NCBI GenBank assembly: GCA_023441125.1
Contig: JAEZQV010000447.1
Span: 1-15,885, forward strand
Origin: Bacillota bacterium
Lineage (GTDB): Bacteria; Bacillota_C; Negativicutes; Sporomusales; Sporomusaceae
Length of the DNA: 15,885 bases
Direction of reading: 5' to 3'
Within the stretch, counting starts at the first letter, position 1; each line of letters opens with the position of its first letter. A program made the position numbers and the translations under genes. The notes under the pieces are model-generated. The model was given only the letters and a program-made list of their open reading frames with translations, was not told where the DNA came from and did no database searches. Positions 1 to 5,296 of the stretch are shown piece after piece.

Positions 1-118
1 CCTGAAGAATTCTATTTGTTAGCCATGGCCGCCTAGTCAGCGAAATAGTAAGATATCCTGTGAAAAACTAGGTTATCCTTGTGTTTTTCCTGTCTATTGA
101 ACGGGGGACGCCGCACTA
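1..118 (+). promoter_or_regulatory. CRISPR leader region
   Basis: This stretch lies directly upstream of the first perfect CRISPR repeat. The repeat orientation (the 3' end reads ATTGAAAC) and the decay of repeats at the far right end both place the leader here. In type I-C loci the leader carries the array promoter and the integration site for new spacers. It contains a small direct repeat, TATCCTGTG at 53-61 and TATCCTTGTG at 74-83, of unknown meaning. I cannot point to a clear promoter. The cas genes would be expected just left of the window. Confidence 0.6.
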
Positions 119-856
119 GTCGTGCCCCTTGCGGGCACGTGGATTGAAACGTTTTAGGCTTGCAATCATCACATGTCCGAGGAGTCGTGCCCCTTGCGGG
201 CACGTGGATTGAAACGAATTGTTTAATGGCGGCATCATCCGAGTCAGTGTCGTGCCCCTTGCGGGCACGTGGATTGAAACTGACATCGATGTTTACCGTG
301 GCGCCGTGAAGTAGTCGTGCCCCTTGCGGGCACGTGGATTGAAACTGTTCGGTAAAACGCCAATGTGTTCTGAGGACGGTCGTGCCCCTTGCGGGCACGT
401 GGATTGAAACCTTCGACACCGGCTTTACCACCGGCAACCATAAAGTCGTGCCCCTTGCGGGCACGTGGATTGAAACGCGCCAAGGTGTACAGCGGCCAAA
501 TCCTCCATGGTCGTGCCCCTTGCGGGCACGTGGATTGAAACAGCAATTCCGGGGCCAGAACATTTATTTTTCGCGTCGTGCCCCTTGCGGGCACGTGGAT
601 TGAAACGTGCGATGGAAGAAGCCGCAACAAAGAAAGCAAAGTCGTGCCCCTTGCGGGCACGTGGATTGAAACTCTTCAACAGCCTCTTGGATATAGCCGT
701 TCAGGCTGTCGTGCCCCTTGCGGGCACGTGGATTGAAACCGATAGCCGCAGTGAGTCACGCCGTATTTTATTGTCGTGCCCCTTGCGGGCCCGTGGATTG
801 CAACCCGGCCGGATCGGCGGCATTAAGGTCCAACTGGTCGTGCCTCTGGCTGGCGA
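119..856 (+). CRISPR. Type I-C-like CRISPR array, 12 repeats and 11 spacers
   Basis: A 32-base repeat begins at 119, 184, 249, 314, 379, 445, 510, 575, 641, 708, 773 and 837. It starts GTCGTGCCCC and ends GTGGATTGAAAC, and holds a 7-bp stem, CGTGCCC with GGGCACG, around CTTGC. The first ten copies are identical. The eleventh (773-804) has two A-to-C changes, in the right stem arm and in the GAAAC tail. The twelfth (from 837) matches only its first eight bases well and then degenerates. Spacers are 32-35 bases, mostly 33, and all differ. The repeat form, with ATTGAAAC at the 3' end, is characteristic of subtype I-C. Terminal degeneration means the oldest spacers are on the right and transcription runs left to right. 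No cas gene is in the window, so the subtype rests on the repeat alone. Confidence 0.98.
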
Positions 857-1023
857 ATGAATGAAATACCTGTTGTTGATAGCAGAGAGTGTGATACCGC
901 TATTTTAATCTAAAAAATAATTCATGTGGTTTAGTTAGCTAGTAATAAAAAATTCGGCCAGCTGATTGAACAATTTATGCATAAGAGCGTCCTTCAACAC
1001 GGGTGAACCTCGTTAATCGCTAA

Positions 1024-1782
1024 TCAAAATCCCAAAATATTTTTAAGCTGTTTGGCATAGTTGCGGCTTACGGGTATCTCCATCTGCTGACTGGCAAGCT
1101 TTAAACTATATGTGCCGCCAAACAAGGGCAAGATTTTTTCCACTTTGTCCAAGTTAACCAAGAAACTGCGGTGACAGCGAAAAAATTGTAAATTCCGTAA
1201 GCGTTCTTCCCAGTGGTTGAGCGTTTGACTGGTAAAATACTGTTTTTGTTGGGTTACCACCCGGACGTCACGTCCCTCTATTGTCAAAAACATAACCGCC
1301 GGTGCCGGCAGAAGAATAATCCGGTCATCTTCCCAAACAAAAATTTTATTCAGGGTTTCTGCAGTCTTCAACGTTTTATACCTGGATACTGTGTTGCTGT
1401 TACTTTGCAGGTTGCTGCCATAGTTGCGCTTTTTGATTTTTTCAAGCGCCCAGTTCAGCCTGCGTTTGGAGACCGGTTTTAATAAGTAGTCGGCAACATT
1501 GAGTTCAAAGGCGCGAATGGCATATTCATTGTGAACGGTGATAAATACTATCGCTATGTCTTCGTCGATATTGAGAATTTCTTCGGCAATAACCAGGCCG
1601 CTGACTGTAGGCATATCAATGTCTAAAAATATAATATCCGGTTTTTGCATATGAATATTGGCCAGAGCCTGTAAAGGATCAGTATAGGTATCCAGAACAT
1701 GTATGGCCTGTTGCTGGCTCAGCAAGTGCTGCAATTGAGACAGGGATAATTCCTCATCAGCAATTACTATGGCCTGCATCAT
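1024..1782 (-). CDS. LytTR-family response regulator (orphan)
   Basis: A cytoplasmic two-component regulator of 252 residues. The N-terminal receiver (about 3-115) has the acidic pair in ADEE, the phospho-acceptor D54 in FLDIDMP, T82 in ITVHN and K102 in LLKPVS. The C-terminal LytTR DNA-binding domain (about 150-250) has the typical FFRCHRSFLVNL and IPVSRNYAK segments. This is the LytR/AlgR/AgrA architecture, whose members bind pairs of short direct repeats. I start at ATG 1782, about 8 bases after an extended AGGAGGTGAT site; a TTG at 1791 is too close to that site, and ATG 1779 is also possible. No histidine kinase is adjacent, so the partner and targets are unknown. Family assignment is very secure. 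Confidence 0.95.
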   Translation of the reverse strand: MMQAIVIADEELSLSQLQHLLSQQQAIHVLDTYTDPLQALANIHMQKPDIIFLDIDMPTVSGLVIAEEILNIDEDIAIVFITVHNEYAIRAFELNVADYLLKPVSKRRLNWALEKIKKRNYGSNLQSNSNTVSRYKTLKTAETLNKIFVWEDDRIILLPAPAVMFLTIEGRDVRVVTQQKQYFTSQTLNHWEERLRNLQFFRCHRSFLVNLDKVEKILPLFGGTYSLKLASQQMEIPVSRNYAKQLKNILGF

Positions 1783-1809
1783 GATGTGCAATCACCTCCT
1801 TTTTGTTGA

Positions 1810-1842
1810 ATTGAGGGTAGTTTCCTTATAGTGATTGAGGGT
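1810..1842 (-). promoter_or_regulatory. Direct repeats upstream of the LytTR regulator
   Basis: ATTGAGGGT (plus-strand reading) occurs at 1810-1818 and again at 1834-1842, separated by 15 bases, just upstream of the LytTR gene. LytTR proteins bind pairs of about 9-bp direct repeats, usually separated by roughly 12-13 bases. The second copy abuts an AT-rich TATTATAA that could be a -10 for leftward transcription. An autoregulatory site is an inference; the spacing is slightly long. Confidence 0.35.
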
Positions 1843-2019
1843 TATAATAAAGCTGTTTTTAAATTGCTTTAATGATTTTGCAGGATTAACATGTACAATG
1901 TGGAATAATGAGAAGGATGGGACGGTTTTCAGGCTTCGGCAGTGTTCAGCTTCGTCGGCCTTTCCGGCACATTCGCGCCCCGTTCCACCTTCTCAAGTTT
2001 ATTTCGGCTTACCATTCTT

Positions 2020-2217
2020 TCAGGCCGCTATTTCCGGCCAGATTTCTTTCACCGGCTTGCCGATGATCCGGGCGATTTCTTCCCGGATAACCGGGCTTTT
2101 AGAACGGCCATAAAGTACATTACTGATCTGACTGCGGGTGACGCCGCACCGTTTTGCGATTTCTACCGGGCGGTGTTCCTTAAGAATTAAGGCTGCTAGA
2201 ATTTCATTGGGTTTCAT
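2020..2217 (-). CDS. Small helix-turn-helix protein (Ner/XRE-like)
   Basis: A 65-residue protein that is almost entirely a helix-turn-helix domain. Residues about 17-40 read PVEIAKRCGVTRSQISNVLY, a clear HTH. The end, IIGKPVKEIWPE, matches the IWP ending typical of Ner/Nlp-type phage-derived DNA-binding proteins; a generic XRE domain is the alternative. The start ATG follows GGAGGT at a spacing of 8, so translation looks real. Such proteins usually act as small repressors or activators in phage-derived modules. It sits at the left edge of the island with broken genes. The target is unknown. Confidence 0.75.
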   Translation of the reverse strand: MKPNEILAALILKEHRPVEIAKRCGVTRSQISNVLYGRSKSPVIREEIARIIGKPVKEIWPEIAA

Positions 2218-2249
2218 AAGGGAAGACCTCCTTGTGATTAATTTTCTAA

Positions 2250-2510
2250 ACTACCATCATTACCTGTGATTTGAAAACGCCTGGCAAAGATTATACTCCT
2301 TTGATTGAAACTGTTGAGAATTTGGGCCAGTGGGCGAAGGTGTGGGACACGGCTTGGTTTGTAAATACCGGCCTAAACGCTGCCTAAATTTCCGATCGTT
2401 TAAGACGACCTATAGGTGAAGACGATCGCTTTGTGGTTGTCGCGGTTAAAAACGATATTAAAGGAAAGCTGATTAATCGTCATTGGGACTGGCTTCGTGA
2501 GCGCGTATAG
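2250..2510 (+). pseudogene. Broken SinR/Cas2-like small protein gene
   Basis: One plus-strand frame reads ITCDLKTPGKDYTPLIETVE and then GQWAKVWDTAWFVNTG, hits TAA at 2385-2387, and continues in the same frame with ISDRLRRPIGEDDRFVVVAV to WDWLRERV and TAG at 2508-2510. From memory this layout (DLxxPGxDYxxL, then a W-rich strand, then a DDRxxVV strand) is that of the roughly 90-residue proteins often annotated SinR-like, with a Cas2-like ferredoxin fold. The fragment fits that length apart from the N-terminus: a TAA lies immediately upstream and no ATG or ribosome site is present. The internal stop and missing start make it a pseudogene. The name is recalled, not searched. Its 3' end overlaps the end of the opposing broken gene by 38 bases. 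Confidence 0.65.
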
Positions 2511-2755
2511 ACTCCGCGTAAGAACAAGTTGGTTCGTCTTCCGGGATAGGTACAAAGAAAGTTGTGTCTTCGCCATAACCGCACCGGGTAGTGCCCCTTT
2601 CTTTTGGGCAGCTTCTAAAATCAGTCTTCCAATTTTGTTCGGCATTTCAGAAAGCTATTTTCGTGTAGGCCATGTACGTCCTGTTCAAGTCCCGCGCTGG
2701 CGAATAAGATTCGCCCGTTCGGCAGCTTGTACTGTCTTTGTTCGCTGCCTTCCAT
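2473..2755 (-). pseudogene. Broken phage-type small gene (frameshift and in-frame stop)
   Basis: ATG 2755 follows a strong AGGGGGTG site and opens MEGSEQRQYKLPNGRILFAS. That frame stops at 2621 after 44 residues. Shifting one frame at about residue 20 gives a continuation with protein-like composition: DLNRTYMAYTKIAF, a TGA, then NWKTDFRSCPKERGTTRC and FFVPIPEDEPTCS, ending at TAA 2473. The total length, 283 bases, is one base off a multiple of three, as a single indel would give. The joined product would be about 95 residues and resembles small phage-encoded proteins with a YxLPNGR start and Cys-rich middle; I cannot name the family securely. Alternatively the 44-residue ORF alone is a real small protein. 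The promoter and operator upstream are intact. Confidence 0.55.
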
Positions 2756-2823
2756 ATTGGTTCACCCCCTTGGCCGCGTGTACCAGACGCGGTAATTTTT
2801 GGGAATACTCATTGTACAAGTTC

Positions 2824-2852
2824 ATTTTACATGTAATTTAATGTGAAGTCAA
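2824..2852 (-). promoter_or_regulatory. Leftward promoter under the XRE operator
   Basis: Read on the minus strand, a -35 TTGACT (2847-2852) and a -10 TAAAAT (2824-2829) are separated by exactly 17 bases. This would start transcription near 2817, about 60 bases before ATG 2755. The left arm of the inverted repeat fills the spacer between the two boxes, a standard place for a repressor to block polymerase. Confidence 0.6.
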
Positions 2853-2877
2853 TATATTTACATTAAATTACATGTAA
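2827..2877. promoter_or_regulatory. Long inverted-repeat operator in a divergent promoter region
   Basis: Two 21-base arms, 2827-2847 and 2857-2877, are reverse complements at 20 of 21 positions around a 9-base spacer. Each arm carries the self-complementary TTACATGTAA, so there are probably two binding sites for a dimeric regulator. The element lies between the leftward gene (start 2755) and the XRE gene (start 2891), overlapping the leftward promoter. Its position next to an XRE gene suggests that gene's product binds here, by analogy with phage repressor operators. Confidence 0.7.
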
Positions 2878-2890
2878 GAAAGGAGAGGCT

Positions 2891-3292
2891 ATGGAAATAA
2901 ATGAAGAAACACAGGAAATTACAAACAGATTAAAGGAATTACGTGCAAAAACTGGCCTCTCTCAAGCAAAATTTGCACAACTTATAGGTGTGTCTTCCGG
3001 TAACATAAGCACCTGGGAAAGCGGAAGTTCACTGCCAGGCGCGCTTGCACTAAAAAATATCGCCCTAAAATTAGGATGTTCTGTTGATTGGATACTAACA
3101 GGAGAAGAAAAGGAACAAGCAACGCAGAAAGTCGAGGTCATATTTGATCCTGACTTAAAGCGGATGATAAATATTCTTAAAGAATTTATGGAAGATGAAG
3201 ATCCCCGGCGACGTATTTGGGCAATTGTTCAGTTTGAAGATGCCTTTAAGCAACATTGCGCTGCGCACGATGAAAAAAAACTACAGGCATAG
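2891..3292 (+). CDS. XRE-family transcriptional repressor
   Basis: A 133-residue protein. The N-terminal HTH_3 domain (about residues 12-70) contains LRAKTGLSQAKFAQLIGVS and ISTWESGSSLPGALALKNIA, ending CSVDWILTGEE, the usual layout of phage-type XRE repressors. The C-terminal half (about 80-133) is charged and helical and probably mediates dimerisation; there is no LexA-type peptidase, so it would not be self-cleaving. ATG follows AAAGGAGAGG. It sits directly behind the inverted-repeat operator and faces a leftward promoter covered by that operator, so it most likely represses that promoter and possibly itself. Family certain, target inferred. Confidence 0.93.
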   Translation: MEINEETQEITNRLKELRAKTGLSQAKFAQLIGVSSGNISTWESGSSLPGALALKNIALKLGCSVDWILTGEEKEQATQKVEVIFDPDLKRMINILKEFMEDEDPRRRIWAIVQFEDAFKQHCAAHDEKKLQA

Positions 3293-3383
3293 CCCGGCCG
3301 ATGGTAGAACAAATTGGCGAGAGATTGCCGCCCGCCTGGGGATTGGAATTATAAAGTGTTTCCTAGTATGCATGGTAAATTGA
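3270..3383 (+). CDS. Possible 37-residue protein overlapping the XRE gene
   Basis: A short ORF begins inside the end of the XRE gene (overlap 23 bases, different frame) and reads MKKNYRHSPADGRTNWREIA and on to CFLVCMVN. The ATGA-type overlap would allow coupling, and the N-terminal half looks protein-like. I see no ribosome site, no recognisable family and a short length. It may be the start of a gene truncated in this island or a chance ORF. Confidence 0.25.
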   Translation: MKKNYRHSPADGRTNWREIAARLGIGIIKCFLVCMVN

Positions 3384-3928
3384 AGGGAGAGGAAGGAAGC
3401 AGCGCAAGAACTCGAATTATTTGCCCGCATGTCAATAGTGCTCATTCTATTGAGGCGATATATACATTATACGCCTAACTGGCGGAGAGCCTCAGAAAGA
3501 ACAGTGCGCGGAATTACGTTGTAAATATAAGTTTTTCAGTACCTGTAAGGTTGAAGAATGAATATATGCACTATATAAGCATTGCTGCAGTTGTTCACAT
3601 AATTGCACGTTTCGCAGTTACTATAATGACATCTTCACTTGTCTCTCATAAACTGGACATGCCCAAGCTCTTGCAATCGCCGTGCTATACATTGCAAATC
3701 CTTTTCCGTTGATTCAACGCTGCCGACTATCACCGACAGGCTCGACTTATCCATAGTATCCACATTTTTCATGAATTAGCACTTCTTTGTATTTTTTTCA
3801 TTATTCTTATATTTAGTTATTTTCCTTTGCACCTCCTTCTAAAAGTTCACCATTCGAACGCCAGTCAAAAATTGCTTTAAACCCTTACAGGTAAAGCGTT
3901 GACGGCGTTTTTATTTTTGGTTCGCCAA
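3384..3928. other. Gene-poor stretch with short coding remnants
   Basis: No full-length gene is visible. On the minus strand, 3813-3884 is a fragment ending GELLEGGAKENN that looks like the C-terminus of a lost gene; it is followed by an unattached strong GAAGGAGG ribosome site near 3832-3840. On the plus strand, 3395-3520 is open but has no convincing start. The minus-strand ORF at 3536-3772 is listed separately. The stretch reads as decayed mobile-element DNA. Confidence 0.45.
3536..3772 (-). pseudogene. Short ORF with in-frame TGA followed by a Cys cluster
   Basis: From ATG 3772 a 45-residue ORF runs to TGA at 3635-3637. It includes MDKSSLSVIVGSVE and then EKDLQCIARRLQELGHVQFM. The same frame continues past the TGA with RCHYSNCETCNYVNNC and on to a second TGA at 3536-3538, giving 78 codons in all. 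The four cysteines, spaced C-x4-C-x2-C-x5-C, would be an unlikely chance product in 3' noncoding DNA. The ribosome site is weak (AAGAAGTG). The simplest reading is a small gene broken by a stop, like its neighbours; a genuine 45-residue protein, or UGA recoding, are less likely alternatives. I do not recognise the family. Confidence 0.4.
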
Positions 3929-4108
3929 TCACACGCCGCAAAAGGCAAAAAACGCCCCAAAAATTAACTTTAAAAGTGCCTTTAAACCAGAATTAAACGG
4001 CTTGTTTTTTCTCGATTTTTCCAATATTACTTGAGGGTTTATCGTGCTCACCTGTTCACCGGTGTGGTGCGAAATACGACGAACCGGCAATCCGCTCTTA
4101 ATACCCAT
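3929..4108 (-). CDS. Small coupled protein with hydrophobic C-terminus
   Basis: A 59-residue ORF whose ATG lies 10 bases inside the end of the upstream receiver-like gene, so its translation could be coupled to that gene. The first about 40 residues are polar and basic (KSGLPVRRISHHTGEQ), and the end, ALLKLIFGAFFAFCGV, could be a single membrane-associated segment. There is no strong ribosome site of its own, consistent with coupling but also with a chance ORF. No family recognised. The gene is the last on the leftward unit. Confidence 0.4.
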   Translation of the reverse strand: MGIKSGLPVRRISHHTGEQVSTINPQVILEKSRKNKPFNSGLKALLKLIFGAFFAFCGV

Positions 4109-4454
4109 TTCTGTCAGCGTATTGGAGAATGATCCGTGCCAGCTCTTCCACAGGGAAGACCGGCTGTTCTCCGGTAAATACTCTGAGCGAATCAGTTGCC
4201 GCCTCAATGCCGATCAGGAGCAAGCCGGGATTCGTGTTCCTCAGGACATTGACCCAGGCGGGATCAAGACTCTCCGCAATGATCACATGAGGGCGGAGCA
4301 TTTTTAATTCGGGGATTGCTTTATCTAAGGTATTATCTACTAAGCGAATGCGCAATTCTGCAGTTGGCTGCAGTCCGGCGGCTAATCCGCAAAGATAGAT
4401 GGAATTGCCGCAAAAAACGACTTCCACCGGCCCCAAGGGTTCACCTACTTTCAT
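4098..4454 (-). CDS. Receiver-like protein lacking a normal phospho-acceptor
   Basis: A 118-residue protein with an alternating strand/helix pattern like a CheY receiver. It opens VEVVFCGNSIYLCGLAAGLQ and has LRPHVIIAES where a receiver would have its phospho-aspartate strand, then NPGLLLIGIEAATDSLRVF and a final helix. From memory this CGNSxYLxG form recurs in anaerobes as an uncharacterised receiver-like family. There is no conserved DD pair at the start and no Asp at the end of strand three, so phosphorylation by a kinase seems unlikely. I start at ATG 4454; the frame is open upstream to GTG 4520, but there it lacks a ribosome site. It lies downstream of a kinase/regulator pair but behind a terminator, so it is probably a separate unit. 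Confidence 0.7.
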   Translation of the reverse strand: MKVGEPLGPVEVVFCGNSIYLCGLAAGLQPTAELRIRLVDNTLDKAIPELKMLRPHVIIAESLDPAWVNVLRNTNPGLLLIGIEAATDSLRVFTGEQPVFPVEELARIILQYADRNGY

Positions 4455-4550
4455 TTCATACTGGTATCCCTGGGATTTTTTTACACTAAAATAAAGATAG
4501 CAAAAGTCTGCACAAAACACATTAGACGAAAGTATAAATCTACATAAAAA

Positions 4551-4580
4551 AAAAGTATAGGAATTCTATACTTTTAGTTG
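4551..4580 (-). terminator. Intrinsic terminator of the kinase/regulator operon
   Basis: A perfect 10-bp stem, AAAAGTATAG (4551-4560) with CTATACTTTT (4566-4575), surrounds a 5-base loop. On the minus strand the stem runs straight into a run of nine T, as expected for an intrinsic terminator about 55 bases after the NarL-type gene's stop. The stem is AT-rich, so termination may be partial and some read-through into the receiver-like gene is possible. Confidence 0.7.
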
Positions 4581-4630
4581 GAAATTTTTTAGTCCTATAG
4601 TATTTTCTGCTACCGATTGTATCTTGACCT

Positions 4631-5296
4631 CTAATTGTTTTTCCCTCTAAAAGTCAATCCCAGTTCAGTGGCGAAAGCAATTACCTGGGTGCGGTTTTCC
4701 AGATGCAGCCGGTTCATGATTTCACCCATATGGTATTTGATGGCAGCCTCACTGAGATAAATGATACCGCCGATCTCCTTGTAGGTTAAGCCCTGAGCTA
4801 CCAGTTTGAGAATTTCTATTTGCCGGGTAGTCAACAACGCGGTCTTAGCGGCAACTGTATTCGCTAAGTCACGCTCCCGCTGCAAGCGAGCGAATTCTGT
4901 CAGCACTTTGGCGGCCAGACCGGGGGAAAGGGGCGTCTCGCCCCGGCTTAGACCGGTCAGGAGAGCCAGGAACTGTTCTTTGGGCAGGCCTTTTAGCAGA
5001 TAACCTGAGGCACCGGCCTTGATAGCTTCAAATAAATGGTTATCATCCTGCGACACAGTGAGCATTACGATTTTCGTCTCGGGAAATTCGGCTTTGATGA
5101 GCCGGGTGGCCTCGATCCCACTACCCGCCGGCATCTGCACATCCATCAGAATTACTTCCGGTCGTACGGCTCTGGTCTGACAAACCGCTTCCCGGAGGCT
5201 TGTCGCCGTGCCTGTTACTTCTATATCATTGGCGGTCAGGAGGTTTTTTAGTCCGTCCATGAACAGGACGTGGTCGTCAACTAACAATACTCTCAT
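4631..5296 (-). CDS. NarL/LuxR-type response regulator
   Basis: A 221-residue DNA-binding response regulator. The receiver (1-120) has D7/D8 in VDDH, the phospho-acceptor D52 in ILMDVQMP, T80 in VMLTVS and K102 in LLKG. The LuxR-type HTH (about 152-212) reads LTTRQIEILKLVAQGLTYKE and IKYHMGEIMNRLHLENRTQ. Its ATG lies 20 bases inside the end of the upstream kinase gene, with AAAGGAA as ribosome site, so the two are translationally coupled and form a cognate pair. The target genes are not evident; the divergent MocR gene is the nearest candidate on the other side of the kinase promoter. Confidence 0.97.
   Translation of the reverse strand: MRVLLVDDHVLFMDGLKNLLTANDIEVTGTATSLREAVCQTRAVRPEVILMDVQMPAGSGIEATRLIKAEFPETKIVMLTVSQDDNHLFEAIKAGASGYLLKGLPKEQFLALLTGLSRGETPLSPGLAAKVLTEFARLQRERDLANTVAAKTALLTTRQIEILKLVAQGLTYKEIGGIIYLSEAAIKYHMGEIMNRLHLENRTQVIAFATELGLTFRGKNN

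Noticed and set aside
1..36. Open frame ending EEFYLLAMAA at the left edge, possibly the tail of a cas gene
   Set aside because: Only 11 codons are visible and they do not match a cas2 C-terminus I recognise.
33..860. Several open frames on both strands across the CRISPR array
   Set aside because: They are translations of the repeats (PARGTT, RARGLK, NPRARKGHD recurring) and have no ribosome sites.
2400..2645. 81-residue minus-strand ORF
   Set aside because: It overlaps both broken genes in other frames, and those frames have clearly more protein-like sequence.
2497..2841. 114-residue plus-strand ORF
   Set aside because: It is the antisense of the broken minus-strand gene and its promoter, low in coding character and without a ribosome site.
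3541..3893. ACCTGTAAGG at 3541 and its reverse complement at 3884 as element ends
   Set aside because: Ten bases in an AT-rich region is within chance, and no recombinase or target duplication accompanies them.
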